DNA from: Bdellovibrionales bacterium RIFOXYD12_FULL_39_22
GTDB taxonomy: Bacteria; Bdellovibrionota; Bacteriovoracia; Bacteriovoracales; Bacteriovoracaceae
Direction: 5' to 3'
Assembly (NCBI GenBank): GCA_001770205.1
Contig: MEQL01000031.1
Coordinates: forward strand, 55,353-119,352
Length of the DNA: 64,000 nt
Below are positions 18,753 through 27,683 of the stretch, in pieces (within the stretch, counting starts at the first letter, position 1; each line of letters starts with the position of its first letter). The notes below the pieces were generated by a model that searched no databases, was not told the origin of the DNA, and saw only the letters and a list, made by a program, of their open reading frames with translations. The translations under genes and the position numbers were made by a program.

Positions 18753-20153
18753 TTGGCATTAAAAATTTTAGTCTCTGATCCGGATAAAGATTGGCGTGAA
18801 AAAGCAAAAGACTTTTTGGATGCAGAAAATTTCCAATTAGAGGCAGCATTATCTGGTAAAGAGGTTCAACTAAAGGTTTATCGCGAAAAATTTTATGCGC
18901 TGATTTTAGATATGAGCACTATTAATCATTCGGCCTTAGAAGTTTTGAAATACGTACGTCTAACCTCTCCCTCGGTTAAAATAATTATAACGTTAGAGAA
19001 CAATAAAGTGCTCGAAGATATGGAGATGGAGCGAGAAGATGTTTTAAGACTGGGTGTTAGTAGCGTAATCGTAAAGCCGTATAGTAAAGAGCAGTTACTG
19101 GAAGCGGTTAATGGTTCTTTAGAGCATAAATTGTGGAAAAATAGAATGGCCAATGCCAATCAGAACCATCCCCCGGAAGAAATTGTGGCCCGAGATGAAG
19201 AATTTACACGGATTAAAATTGCAGAGGCCTCGATTGGTAACCCTGCTATTTTTAATTTGTATATTCGTTTGAGTGAAAATCACTATGTTAAAATTATTCA
19301 TGCCGGAGATTTTTTTGATCAAGAAAAAATAAAAAAGTATAAAACGGAGCGACAGATCGATCATCTTTTTTTTAAAACAAAAGATCGTGCGTTATATGTT
19401 CACTTTGTTAATGATTTGTTGGAAAAAGTTTTAAAAAAAGGCGGTAAAGTTCCACAAGAGACCAAGGTCAATCTAGTAAAAAATCTGACAGAGAAGTTTG
19501 TGGAGGAAGTATATACTCAAGGGTTAAAGCCACAATTAATTGATGAAGGTAATCGGGTTTGTAAAAACATTACAGATCTTATTCGCACAGAACGTGGATT
19601 GAATAAAATTTTGCTGGAGTTCAAAAATTATGATTACTCGGCATATAGCCATTCTTTTTTGGTTGCCTTTTTTTCTGCTGCACTATGTACCGATCTGGAG
19701 TGGGCATCTTCTGGGACCTCTGAAAAGGTAGCAATGGGAAGCATTTTGCATGATATTGGAAAATTAAAACTTCCTTTTTACTGCTCCTCGCTAGATCCAG
19801 AACAAATGACTCCAGAACAGCTCAAAGATTATAAAACGCACCCGAGGTTGGGATTGGAGATGATTTCTAACTATACCGTGATTAATCAAGCAGTAACCCA
19901 AATAGTTTTTCAGCATCACGAACTACAAGATGGCTCGGGCTTCCCCGATGGACTAACCGGCATGAAGATTTATCCCTTGGCGCAAGTGGTGGGATTAGTT
20001 GATGCATTTGCTAAAAGAATTGTGAAAAAAAAGCTCTCTCCTCGCGAGGGCCTTCGGGATTTTTTACTGGATAGAGAGGCCATCTCAAAATATAATCAGA
20101 AGTATGTTAAGGCGCTGGTAAACTCTTTTATGGATAGCAAAGTATTTTTATGA
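18753..20153 (+). CDS. Receiver/HD-GYP phosphodiesterase-type response regulator
   Basis: A 466-residue protein. The start is TTG 18753, nine bases after GGAG. Residues 1-120 are a receiver (DPDKD acidic patch, ALILDMST with the acceptor Asp, VKPYS with the Lys). A middle domain (about 150-225, LYIRLSENHYVKIIHAGD) precedes a full HD-GYP domain: ILHDIGKLKLPF with H333-D334, then FQHHELQDGSGFPDGL. HD-GYP domains hydrolyse cyclic di-GMP, so this protein probably lowers that second messenger when phosphorylated. It follows the histidine kinase by 12 bases and overlaps the next gene by four. It is a paralogue of the degenerate protein at 13576-14928. Confidence 0.9.
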   Translation: MALKILVSDPDKDWREKAKDFLDAENFQLEAALSGKEVQLKVYREKFYALILDMSTINHSALEVLKYVRLTSPSVKIIITLENNKVLEDMEMEREDVLRLGVSSVIVKPYSKEQLLEAVNGSLEHKLWKNRMANANQNHPPEEIVARDEEFTRIKIAEASIGNPAIFNLYIRLSENHYVKIIHAGDFFDQEKIKKYKTERQIDHLFFKTKDRALYVHFVNDLLEKVLKKGGKVPQETKVNLVKNLTEKFVEEVYTQGLKPQLIDEGNRVCKNITDLIRTERGLNKILLEFKNYDYSAYSHSFLVAFFSAALCTDLEWASSGTSEKVAMGSILHDIGKLKLPFYCSSLDPEQMTPEQLKDYKTHPRLGLEMISNYTVINQAVTQIVFQHHELQDGSGFPDGLTGMKIYPLAQVVGLVDAFAKRIVKKKLSPREGLRDFLLDREAISKYNQKYVKALVNSFMDSKVFL

Positions 20154-21817
20154 GTAAAGGTAGAAATACAATTTTGTATATTGGAAATGATCAAATTTTT
20201 TTAGATGATCTGATGGCCTTTGATAAGGTTTTTTGGCCACAAAATACTAGTGAGGTTGTTCAGTTGCCAATTACTAGGGAGTGGTTGCAGGGGGCGCATG
20301 GACAGATTTTTACTAGAATGCCTCAACTGGTTTTTATAGATTTTTCTGATGGGGCAAATTTTAAAATGCTCAATCCACAATTTTATGATTTGCTAAATTT
20401 TGTCAAAAAACATCCTTTGCTAAAGCGGACTCCAATTTGCGGGACGTTTATAAGTGAAGAGCAGTTAGCGGAAAATCGAAACCTTTTTGCTAGTGGACTC
20501 AGTTACGCTTATATAAAGGGAGATCTGTATACCACTTTGTTTGAAGACTCTTATTATTTGGCATTTGAAGATAAAATTGCTTTTCCGCGTTATGCTATGG
20601 CCAGTGAGATAAATTTAGATTATCAGCTAAAGATGCCGGTTGTAGTGAAAAATATGAATGCTGATAAAATTGTCATTGAAAGTGATATCTCTTTTCGAGA
20701 GGACGAGGAAGTGGAGGGATCGTTTAATTTCTTTGAAGATTTTTCCGGAAAAAAATTCACCGTTGCTCGACATACTAGCTTGTCTTCACGAAATTTTTAT
20801 CTTTGCGGACAAGAACTTTTTATAAAATATGCAGAACCTTGGGACGAGGTAACCGAAGATAGTTTTTTAAAAGAAACGGTTGAGACGTGGGTGGAATTCA
20901 ATAAAGGGCGTTATGCCAAACTTTTTCCAGCCATCCTTCTTGTTAATGATGACAATCTTTTTATCTATGATCTGACAGTGTCGGGACTGTCTGGTAAATG
21001 TGATTTATGTTTTAGTTACGAGTTAGAAAATCAGTTTCTGCAAGTAAAAAATAATCGCCCAACGATCATCATGCTGGAGCTAGACGAAAGCGAGATGACC
21101 GATGAAATGCTGGCCACCAAATATCGGGGGCGTAAAGATTATTTACGCAGTAACACTGATGCGCTTATGATGTTGACCAGTTTTATCAAAACACTGGAGT
21201 ACTATAATCCTATTCTGGTGCTATTTAATAGTCCTTCCAAGAGTGAGGCCATTCGCAAGGTTTGTGGTTATAATAGTATTTTGGCGCACAATGAAAAAAT
21301 GTCCACAGCGGTAATTGGAGAATTAATTAGCTTTTATCAGGCCAACAAGAAAAGTTCGGTAGATGATGATTCTCTGTCCATTCCGCTTGCCTCGCAAAAG
21401 AGCATGGCCGCTATTAATATTCCCGTAAAAATAACTGGATTAACAGAGCATGAAATAACTTTTTTATCATCATATTCGCTACCACTTTTTTCCATCCTAA
21501 AACTAGATGAGCCCTTTGAAATGTATTTGACAATTATGCCCTCTATTAGAGATTTGAAAATTGTTCCTGGTTTTCATCACTATATGGCCTTTATTAGTGG
21601 TACTAGTGAGACTCGTCTGCCAATTTTGCGTCAATTTATCACTCAACTGATTGATCATCCTCCAAAAGAGTTTAAGTTTTATCCTAACGAGGTGACAGAG
21701 GTTGATAAGGAAATTGAGGGCAAAGAAATTATAATAGAGAAAAAGGAAAAGAAAGTTAAAGTGGAGCGAATGGCCGTTCAGTGGGTGCGAGATGAAAAAG
21801 TTAAAAGTAAATTGTGA
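20150..21817 (+). CDS. Protein with two receiver-like and two PilZ-like modules (tentative)
   Basis: A 555-residue cytoplasmic protein that I do not recognise with certainty. Residues 1-140 (TILYIGNDQIFLDDL, QLVFIDFSDG) look like a receiver fold lacking the usual acidic pair. Residues about 150-240 (LKMPVVVKNMNADKIVIESDISF) look PilZ-like. The pattern repeats: a receiver-like region at about 255-395 (FPAILLVNDDNLFIYDL, PTIIMLELDESE) and a PilZ-like one at about 405-510 (NIPVKITGLTEHEITFLSSY). PilZ domains bind cyclic di-GMP, which would fit the neighbouring HD-GYP gene, but the RxxxR motif is not evident. The C-terminus is Lys/Glu-rich. It overlaps the upstream gene by four bases. Confidence 0.72.
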   Translation: MSKGRNTILYIGNDQIFLDDLMAFDKVFWPQNTSEVVQLPITREWLQGAHGQIFTRMPQLVFIDFSDGANFKMLNPQFYDLLNFVKKHPLLKRTPICGTFISEEQLAENRNLFASGLSYAYIKGDLYTTLFEDSYYLAFEDKIAFPRYAMASEINLDYQLKMPVVVKNMNADKIVIESDISFREDEEVEGSFNFFEDFSGKKFTVARHTSLSSRNFYLCGQELFIKYAEPWDEVTEDSFLKETVETWVEFNKGRYAKLFPAILLVNDDNLFIYDLTVSGLSGKCDLCFSYELENQFLQVKNNRPTIIMLELDESEMTDEMLATKYRGRKDYLRSNTDALMMLTSFIKTLEYYNPILVLFNSPSKSEAIRKVCGYNSILAHNEKMSTAVIGELISFYQANKKSSVDDDSLSIPLASQKSMAAINIPVKITGLTEHEITFLSSYSLPLFSILKLDEPFEMYLTIMPSIRDLKIVPGFHHYMAFISGTSETRLPILRQFITQLIDHPPKEFKFYPNEVTEVDKEIEGKEIIIEKKEKKVKVERMAVQWVRDEKVKSKL

Positions 21818-21828
21818 GGTAGTTTGGT

Positions 21829-22257
21829 ATGAGTAAGTTAAATGCTAAGATTTTAATTGTGGATGATGAAGAGCATATTGTTAACTTCCTAGCGCTGACA
21901 CTAGAGGATAGTATTTCAGAAATTATAAAGGCCTACAATGGAAGAGAGGCCTTGGAATTAGTGGCCAAACATCCAGACCTTGTTTGTATTTTAAGCGATA
22001 TTAAAATGCCAGTAATGGATGGATTAGAACTAATTCGCGAAGTACGAAAGACAAACAAGAAAATTCCGTTTATCTTTTTTTCGGGATTTGGTAGTGAAAA
22101 ATATATGGCCGAAGCTTTAAAATATGGTGCTTATGATTTTATTAATAAGCCTGATTTGGAAAATGCAGAAGAGGTAGTTTTACGAGCGGTAAATGAATCA
22201 TTAAATGGACAGGCAGCTACAGGTAATTTGCAAAATAAACTAAAAGATCTTTTTTAA
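21829..22257 (+). CDS. CheY-like single-domain response regulator
   Basis: A 142-residue receiver with a short C-terminal tail. The acidic pocket is VDDEE at residues 11-15, the acceptor is D57 in LSDIKMPVMDG, the Ser is in FFSGF and the Lys in INKPD. It lies 11 bases after the REC/PilZ-like gene and is the last gene of the kinase operon, so it is the likely diffusible output of the PAS kinase. The stator genes at 22777 are the nearest possible target; that link is inference. Confidence 0.9.
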   Translation: MSKLNAKILIVDDEEHIVNFLALTLEDSISEIIKAYNGREALELVAKHPDLVCILSDIKMPVMDGLELIREVRKTNKKIPFIFFSGFGSEKYMAEALKYGAYDFINKPDLENAEEVVLRAVNESLNGQAATGNLQNKLKDLF

Positions 22258-22320
22258 ACAAGGCATAACACTCATATTCTAATAAATTCTTACACTGCAA
22301 TCTTACATGAGAGTAGTTCA

Positions 22321-22350
22321 TTGACATCTCTTTTTGGAGATAGATATGAT
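22321..22350 (+). promoter_or_regulatory. Strong housekeeping-type promoter
   Basis: A perfect -35 TTGACA (22321-22326) and -10 TATGAT (22345-22350) are 18 bases apart. The spacer contains the small inverted repeat ATCTC/GAGAT, which could be an operator. It lies 58 bases upstream of the small gene at 22408 and is the best promoter match I found in the window. Confidence 0.65.
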
Positions 22351-22407
22351 TTGGCAAATTCCGAGTGAGTGGGCATGGATGGCCCGAATTAAAACAAGGG
22401 AGTGTTT

Positions 22408-22611
22408 ATGAGTACACCCGGTTATAGGGATGACGTTTCTGTGGCAACGGATGGCGATAAGGTTTCATTGGACTCATTGGCGCAGCTGACTGGTTTTCCA
22501 GCGAGCTACATCAAAAAAGAGTTACTAATTGATGGCAATGAAATTTCTGTTGAAAAGTTGAGATCCTTCGCCTTTGATTTTTTGAATTCTACGATGGGAA
22601 GGCCGAGCTAG
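22408..22611 (+). CDS. Small conserved-looking protein, 67 residues, possible helix-turn-helix
   Basis: I chose ATG 22408 because GGGAG sits at 22397-22401; an in-frame GTG at 22402 is too close to it. The product (MSTPGYRDD...) is acidic at the start, followed by a helical segment, VSLDSLAQLTGFPASYIKKE, whose spacing resembles a helix-turn-helix or winged-helix reader, but no family is recognised. It has its own strong promoter (22321-22350) and a strong terminator that begins in its last codons, so it is probably a highly expressed single-gene transcript. It separates the signalling operon from motA. Confidence 0.72.
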   Translation: MSTPGYRDDVSVATDGDKVSLDSLAQLTGFPASYIKKELLIDGNEISVEKLRSFAFDFLNSTMGRPS

Positions 22612-22648
22612 GTAATTGCTGATTTTTTTACTCGGCCTTTTCTTTTTT
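22599..22648 (+). terminator. Rho-independent terminator
   Basis: AAGGCCGAG (22599-22607) pairs with CTCGGCCTT (22631-22639), giving nine perfect base pairs, followed by TTTCTTTTTT. The left arm includes the end of the small gene at 22408. Confidence 0.75.
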
Positions 22649-22776
22649 GCCTAAAGCTCTTTTAGGTATGCCTGCATCATTTTCCTCTTTAGTAGTTTGC
22701 GATCTTCAATTCTAAAGTATTTGAAATAATATCCGTTAGTTGGCCATAGAGAAAAATGATCGCGGAGGGCTTATAT

Positions 22777-23583
22777 ATGGATATCGCAACAATTATTGGT
22801 TTTACTGTTTGTATGGTGGCCTTGATTGGTTCAATCGTAACTAGTGCCGATATTATAATTTTTTATGATCTTCCTTCTGCGCTGCTAGTAGGACTGGGAG
22901 TTATAGGTGGAACGTTTATCAAATGGCCAATGGAAGTTTTAAAAGATGCAGGCAAATATTGCATGAAGATGATTTTTTTTACTCCGGCAGATCCGGTGGA
23001 GACCATTAATGAAATTGGAAAACTAGCAGAGACAGCAAGGCGCGAGTCAGTGTTTGCGCTGGAGAAGGTTCCCATAGAAGATGCTTTTTTAAAAAAGGCC
23101 ATGGCCTTGGCGGCCGATAATCGGCCACCTGAAGTAATTTCCTCAATCTTACAATTAGAAATTGATGCTATGGCCGGCCGGCATAAGACGGGGGCAGATT
23201 TTATGGATGGAGTGGCCGACTCTGGCCCGGCCTTTGGAATGTTGGGAACTTTGATTGGATTGGTTATCATGCTGCAAAATTTGTCTGATCCATCCTCCAT
23301 TGGCCCGGCAATGGCAGTTGCGATTTTGACGACGCTTTATGGTTCAATCATATCTAATGTTTTTGCAATCCCAATGAAAAATAAATTAAGTGTGCGCTCA
23401 AGTGATGAGGTTTTGAAAATGAATATTATTATCGCGGGGACGTTGGGAATTGTGGCCGGAGAGAATCCGCGTTTGATCAAAGAAAAGTTAAATTCCTTTT
23501 TACCTCCAAGTCAGCGCTCTTTGGATGGAATGGAAGGAGATGGAGCTGCAGCAGGTGGTGGCGCAGAAAAAGGTAAAGAATAG
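22777..23583 (+). CDS. motA: Flagellar motor stator protein MotA
   Basis: About 268 residues. I chose ATG 22777, seven bases after GGAGGG, over the upstream ATG 22756, because it gives the usual MotA N-terminus MDIATIIGFTVCMVAL. Four membrane segments are visible (two near the N-terminus, two at about 145-200), with a cytoplasmic loop between. Signatures include GPAFGMLGTLIGLVIMLQNL, the PSSIGPAMAVAILTTLYGS stretch and ISNVFAIPMKNKL. It should form the ion channel that turns the flagellar rotor together with the adjacent MotB. The gene is very rich in GGCC (13 copies in 807 bases). It is a conventional stator gene, unlike the one at 12467-13264. Confidence 0.93.
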   Translation: MDIATIIGFTVCMVALIGSIVTSADIIIFYDLPSALLVGLGVIGGTFIKWPMEVLKDAGKYCMKMIFFTPADPVETINEIGKLAETARRESVFALEKVPIEDAFLKKAMALAADNRPPEVISSILQLEIDAMAGRHKTGADFMDGVADSGPAFGMLGTLIGLVIMLQNLSDPSSIGPAMAVAILTTLYGSIISNVFAIPMKNKLSVRSSDEVLKMNIIIAGTLGIVAGENPRLIKEKLNSFLPPSQRSLDGMEGDGAAAGGGAEKGKE

Positions 23584-23592
23584 GAGTAATTT

Positions 23593-24402
23593 ATGGGAAA
23601 CAAATGTCCTCCTTGTCCGGCCTGTCCACCTAAGTGGATTGTTACTTTTTCCGATATGACAACTTTGCTTTTGACTTTTTTTATCTTGCTTTTATCATTT
23701 GCAAAAACAGAAACTTCTAAATCAGAAGCGGTTATGGGGTCAGTGCAAGATGCTTTCGGGGGAAATGTGTTGCGGCAAGGAGAGGTAATGGAGCGTGGAA
23801 AGTCGATGGATGATGCTCCTACCATGATTGAAGGGAAGGAACCGGTAAAACCATTTCCCATTGAGTTTTTAACCAGTGAAGGTTTGTTGGAAAAAAGGGA
23901 GATTAATCGGGCCTCAGAAGAAGATATGAAATTAATGAAGCGAGATCTATCCGATATGGCACTTTCTGAGCATGCGGATCTTTACGAAATGCCGGAGTCA
24001 ATAAAAGTAAGAATTAGAGAGGCCATCTATTTCAAGAAAGGAACCTTAGAGGTAGAAGATATATCAATAGAGGTTTTCGAAAAATTATTAAAGCTACTTG
24101 CACAAAAGCAGTGGATAGTATTTATTGAAGGCCATGCGAGTGTTGGAGAATCTTCGCCGGATGGTAAACTGGATGCGATTGCCTTGTCTTCACTGCGAGC
24201 GGCGGAAGTTTCGCGCAAATTAATTCAAAAAGGCGTTCCACCGAATAAAATTTCGACGGTGTTCTATGGAGATTCTCGGCCATTAAAAGGAGAAGGAATA
24301 AGTGCTGCGGCCGTGGACGCTAAAAATCGACGAGTTGAATTTATTTTAGGTAAAGTTGATTTGCGCTTTGAGGGGCATAAAGTAAATGCCACCGGAAACT
24401 AA
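23593..24402 (+). CDS. motB: Flagellar motor stator protein MotB
   Basis: A 269-residue protein. The N-terminus has a cysteine-proline stretch (KCPPCPACPP) followed by the membrane segment WIVTFSDMTTLLLTFF, whose Asp is the ion-binding residue of MotB. The C-terminal OmpA-like domain (about 140-260) contains IVFIEGHASVGE, ALSSLRAAEVSRKLIQKGV and RRVEF, which anchor the stator to peptidoglycan. It lies 9 bases after motA. The pseudouridine synthase gene starts inside its 3' end. Confidence 0.93.
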   Translation: MGNKCPPCPACPPKWIVTFSDMTTLLLTFFILLLSFAKTETSKSEAVMGSVQDAFGGNVLRQGEVMERGKSMDDAPTMIEGKEPVKPFPIEFLTSEGLLEKREINRASEEDMKLMKRDLSDMALSEHADLYEMPESIKVRIREAIYFKKGTLEVEDISIEVFEKLLKLLAQKQWIVFIEGHASVGESSPDGKLDAIALSSLRAAEVSRKLIQKGVPPNKISTVFYGDSRPLKGEGISAAAVDAKNRRVEFILGKVDLRFEGHKVNATGN

Positions 24403-25291
24403 TTTTTCTTCGCTTCTTGATTATGATTCTGTTGAGGCATACTTGCAGCAGCTGTTTTTTCTGTCAAAATCGCAGTTAAAAAAAAGCGAGCTATCTAAAA
24501 AATTTTTGCAAAAGGCCGTGCACAGAAAAGATCAACTACAAATACCACTGGATTTGGCCAACAATTTAGAAATTAATCCAAAATATTTGGGTAAAAAAAT
24601 AGAGATTATTTTTAAAGATGATCAGGTGGCCATTTTTAACAAACCATACAATCTCCACTCTCATCCCCTAAATTATACAGGCCAAGATAATTGTCTGAGT
24701 TTTTTTCGAAAAGGTGGCCGCAATCTGGGAGTCAATCTTAACATTAATAAATTAAATTATGGACGGGGACTTTTGTATCGTCTCGACTATGGTACTTCGG
24801 GGGTGATGTTTTATATAAATGATGAAGGTCTGCTGCACAATTTGCGAGAAAACTTCAGCAAGTTGGTAAAAAAGAAAAGTTATCTGGCCATTGTATCTGG
24901 GGAAGTTCGAGGTGATGGCGCTATTGAGAGTTATTTTAAATATATCGGAAGCAAGGATAGCAAGGCCGAACTTTTGTCAAAAAATAATTATCTGGGCGGT
25001 GATTTTCCATTGGGAAAACTAGAATATGTGGTGCGAAATTACAACTCAAGTGAAAAAGTAAGTTTGTTAGAAGTCTCACTGATAACGGGACTTCGTCATC
25101 AGATTCGTGCTCAACTTGCCAGCATTGGCCATCCCATTTTAGGCGATACTTTATATGGTGGCAAAGAGGCGGCCAGAATTTTTTTGCATGCTTATAAATA
25201 CGAGGTGGAAATTGGCGAAAAAAAATATGTCGGAAAATCTTTAGATGCAGAATTATTTAGCAGATTCTTTGACCTTGACTGTGGCCTTTAG
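24386..25291 (+). CDS. RluA-family pseudouridine synthase
   Basis: A 301-residue protein. The catalytic motif is LLYRLDYGTSGVMF with D134 as the nucleophile; other family features are IFNKPYNLHSHP near residue 85 and LITGLRHQIRAQLASIGHPI near the C-terminus. It isomerises uridine to pseudouridine in RNA, most likely rRNA or tRNA; the exact site cannot be told. I see no convincing N-terminal S4 domain, although residues 15-70 are in the right place for a degenerate one. It overlaps motB by 17 bases and overlaps the convergent gene downstream by 39 bases. Confidence 0.88.
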   Translation: MPPETNFSSLLDYDSVEAYLQQLFFLSKSQLKKSELSKKFLQKAVHRKDQLQIPLDLANNLEINPKYLGKKIEIIFKDDQVAIFNKPYNLHSHPLNYTGQDNCLSFFRKGGRNLGVNLNINKLNYGRGLLYRLDYGTSGVMFYINDEGLLHNLRENFSKLVKKKSYLAIVSGEVRGDGAIESYFKYIGSKDSKAELLSKNNYLGGDFPLGKLEYVVRNYNSSEKVSLLEVSLITGLRHQIRAQLASIGHPILGDTLYGGKEAARIFLHAYKYEVEIGEKKYVGKSLDAELFSRFFDLDCGL

Positions 25292-25810
25292 ATGTTCTTG
25301 AATAAGTTTATCGTTATCTATACCAAATAATTTAACCACATCACTTCCTCTGGATACTCCTTCAACAATAAGTACGTCACTATGAAGAGAGACTACAACA
25401 AAGCGAACTCTCTCCAGGCTATCTCGCAATGTATTTTCGGAGATAAACACCATGCTGTTTGCTAGCTCTCGATAAAGCAGTTGGCGAGATTTAACAGGAT
25501 CAGAGAGAAGCTCTGTTGGTATATCAACAGCGATTTCTACCATCATATCTAGTTTTATGCAGGAAGTTTTCCAACTATCCGGCATGCGTTTGTTTAGCAT
25601 GACGAGTGCTGAGCGACAGGAGTCTGGTTTTAAGCTCTCTTTGCGATCTAGCAATTTCCCTAGATCTGTCATGGAGAGTAACCATACTGCCATCATCATG
25701 AGGCCAATACCAATTAGGGGATATTTAGACATTAACTTTGCATACATAAGTTGATCAATTATGGCAAAGAAGTTGATAAAAATCACGAAAATCATTGGAA
25801 AATAATTCAA
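25253..25810 (-). CDS. Hypothetical membrane-anchored protein
   Basis: A 185-residue protein with hydrophobic segments at about 1-18 and 30-46 and a soluble C-terminal part of about 135 residues. No domain is recognised. The ATG at 25810 lacks a clear ribosome binding site, and an internal ATG (MYAKLMSKYPLIG) is possible. It overlaps the end of the convergent pseudouridine synthase gene by 39 bases and is divergent from the WYL-like gene. Confidence 0.6.
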   Translation of the reverse strand: MNYFPMIFVIFINFFAIIDQLMYAKLMSKYPLIGIGLMMMAVWLLSMTDLGKLLDRKESLKPDSCRSALVMLNKRMPDSWKTSCIKLDMMVEIAVDIPTELLSDPVKSRQLLYRELANSMVFISENTLRDSLERVRFVVVSLHSDVLIVEGVSRGSDVVKLFGIDNDKLIQEHLKATVKVKESAK

Positions 25811-25904
25811 ACAGCTAAAGTTTTTAGGCGAATTACCCGACAGGATTGGTATGAATTGCTTTTTTGAGCGGGCATAAAAATTGGGCAGTACAAGGGGAAG
25901 TTTA

Positions 25905-26744
25905 ATGTTGGATTCGTTATCTGAGCTGGATGAGTCTTTGATTAGACTTATGGATTCTATCGTTTTTTTAGAAAAAAGTACGCCATTGATAGAACTTTTG
26001 CGCCGATTTGATCTGGAAGAGCGAGACTTTGGAAAACTGCTTTATCTAATGGAAAAAATAGGCCAGCGAGTTTTATTAACAGAAGAAAAGGATGGGGTTA
26101 TTGTACATTGCTCTAGTCGTGATGCGGTAGATAGATATCGTCAGCTGCGTTATCCGCAGACAAAAGTTTCTCTTTCCGAAATTGCGACTAAAATTCAACA
26201 AGCAGTGCATAATCAGAAATCTAAATTAGTGCAAATTTCATTGGCAAATCATGCACCACTTCTGGTTTATGTTCATAATTTGATATTTTTAGATGAGGCC
26301 CTCTCTTTGATATGCGAGAGATGTGACGATAAAAGTTTGCAGGCCTTTGATACTGATAAAATTGTGGAAATTTGTGAGGTGACAACCAGTAGTACCGGAC
26401 GCTATTTTCCCACTTATTCTCCGATGGAGATCTCCAAATTTATCACTGAAATTCGCGCATTAAATGGTAAGGAAGAACGCTTGGTGATTAAAATTTTATC
26501 TTCGGCAGAAATAAACTTAAATCCACCATTTCACTATTGGGTTAACCCCTATGTGGCCATTAATGATCGAGATGAGCGGATTTGGGCGGCCTCGGTGGAG
26601 TTGTCGGGACAGCTTTTTGAATGGTTAAATTCGCTAAGGGGATATATTGAAATATTGGCACCACAGACAGTGCGAGAGGAGTTAGAGCTTTATCGCAAAA
26701 ATAAAAATACCAAAATTATTAATTATTTGAAAAAGGTCTCTTAA
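25905..26744 (+). CDS. WYL/WCX-like transcriptional regulator (probable)
   Basis: About 279 residues. I chose ATG 25905 (MLDSLSELDE) because AAGGGGAAG lies just before it; the frame also opens at TTG 25881. The C-terminal region, WAASVELSGQLFEWLNSL then YIEILAPQTVREELELYRKN, matches the end of WYL/WCX-type regulators (YafY-like), and the first 60 residues could be a winged helix. The WYL core itself is divergent, so the assignment is tentative. It is followed 17 bases later by the IspZ-like gene. Confidence 0.65.
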   Translation: MLDSLSELDESLIRLMDSIVFLEKSTPLIELLRRFDLEERDFGKLLYLMEKIGQRVLLTEEKDGVIVHCSSRDAVDRYRQLRYPQTKVSLSEIATKIQQAVHNQKSKLVQISLANHAPLLVYVHNLIFLDEALSLICERCDDKSLQAFDTDKIVEICEVTTSSTGRYFPTYSPMEISKFITEIRALNGKEERLVIKILSSAEINLNPPFHYWVNPYVAINDRDERIWAASVELSGQLFEWLNSLRGYIEILAPQTVREELELYRKNKNTKIINYLKKVS

Positions 26745-26761
26745 TAAAGTATCCATTAGTA

Positions 26762-27409
26762 ATGGATAATACTCGTGGAAAATTATCAAAAAACATTTCT
26801 AAAAATTTTACCATAATCTCGTTCATTCCGGCATTTGCCTATTGGTATTTAGAGGCAAACTATTCGGTGGCCATTGCTGTTTCAGGTGGACTCGTATTGG
26901 CGACATTAGAGTTGGCCGGAGAGTGGTTTTTTACAAAACACCTGCACTCCATATCAAAAATTAATTTTTTTCTTATCATCTTTTTGGGAGCACTATCTTT
27001 ACTGGAAGGAGAAGGTGTTTGGTTTAAATTACAGCCGGCCATTACTGGTATTGGGATTGGGATGTTTGTGGGAATAAAATCTCGGAGGGGGGTGGGCCCG
27101 CTTGCGGAGATGTTAAATGATCTTCAGCAAAAGAATTTACCGCCATATTTGGTTAAAATTTTGGAACGCGATATTGCCATTTTTTTTACAGCCTATGGCC
27201 TTTTTATGGTTATAGTGGCCCTGGCACTATCGTCTGGGAAGTGGCTTTTTTTCAAAACGGGCGGTTTTTATCTGGCCTTTATTTTGTTCATGGCCTTTGA
27301 AATTATTATGATTCGTCGTAAAGTTCGGCAGGTAGCTTTTTATGAACAGCGTCGCCAATTATTGTCCGCGATGAAAGTTAATCAAGATAGCTTTGACAAG
27401 ATAAAGTAG
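26762..27409 (+). CDS. IspZ/YciB-like integral membrane protein
   Basis: A 215-residue protein with about five membrane segments. The layout and features such as FTIISFIPAFAYWYLEANYSV and LATLELAGEWFFTK recall the IspZ/YciB intracellular septation family, which in Escherichia coli affects cell-envelope integrity. The similarity is by pattern only. It lies 17 bases after the WYL-like gene. The C-terminus is basic and cytoplasmic. Confidence 0.6.
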   Translation: MDNTRGKLSKNISKNFTIISFIPAFAYWYLEANYSVAIAVSGGLVLATLELAGEWFFTKHLHSISKINFFLIIFLGALSLLEGEGVWFKLQPAITGIGIGMFVGIKSRRGVGPLAEMLNDLQQKNLPPYLVKILERDIAIFFTAYGLFMVIVALALSSGKWLFFKTGGFYLAFILFMAFEIIMIRRKVRQVAFYEQRRQLLSAMKVNQDSFDKIK

Positions 27410-27478
27410 TTAGTCAAAAATTATAGCTTGTAAATAAAAATGAGTTTTTGATTTTATCAAATATTCCAGGGGGCCAAT

Positions 27479-27670
27479 ATGAATGATGCACAAAAAAAAC
27501 ATAAAAAACAAAAAGAGCGTGAAGAAAAAGTTAGACAGAAAAGAGAGCGAGAAGAGTTAAAGAAAAAAAATGATCCACAAGGCGACAAAGAGACCGGATT
27601 GACAAGGATCTATATCATGATTGGAGTGGTTATTGCCGCTGCCGGTATTGTTTTTTATAATATCAGCTAA
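27479..27670 (+). CDS. Small basic membrane-anchored protein, 63 residues
   Basis: The first 40 residues are almost entirely charged (KKHKKQKEREEKVRQKRERE), predicted as one long helix or coiled coil, followed by a single membrane segment RIYIMIGVVIAAAGIVFY near the C-terminus. It is thus a tail-anchored type protein of unknown role. A good AGGGGG ribosome binding site precedes the ATG, which supports it being real. The AgmX-type lipoprotein gene follows 13 bases later. Confidence 0.7.
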   Translation: MNDAQKKHKKQKEREEKVRQKREREELKKKNDPQGDKETGLTRIYIMIGVVIAAAGIVFYNIS

Positions 27671-27683
27671 CCATTTAATAAGG

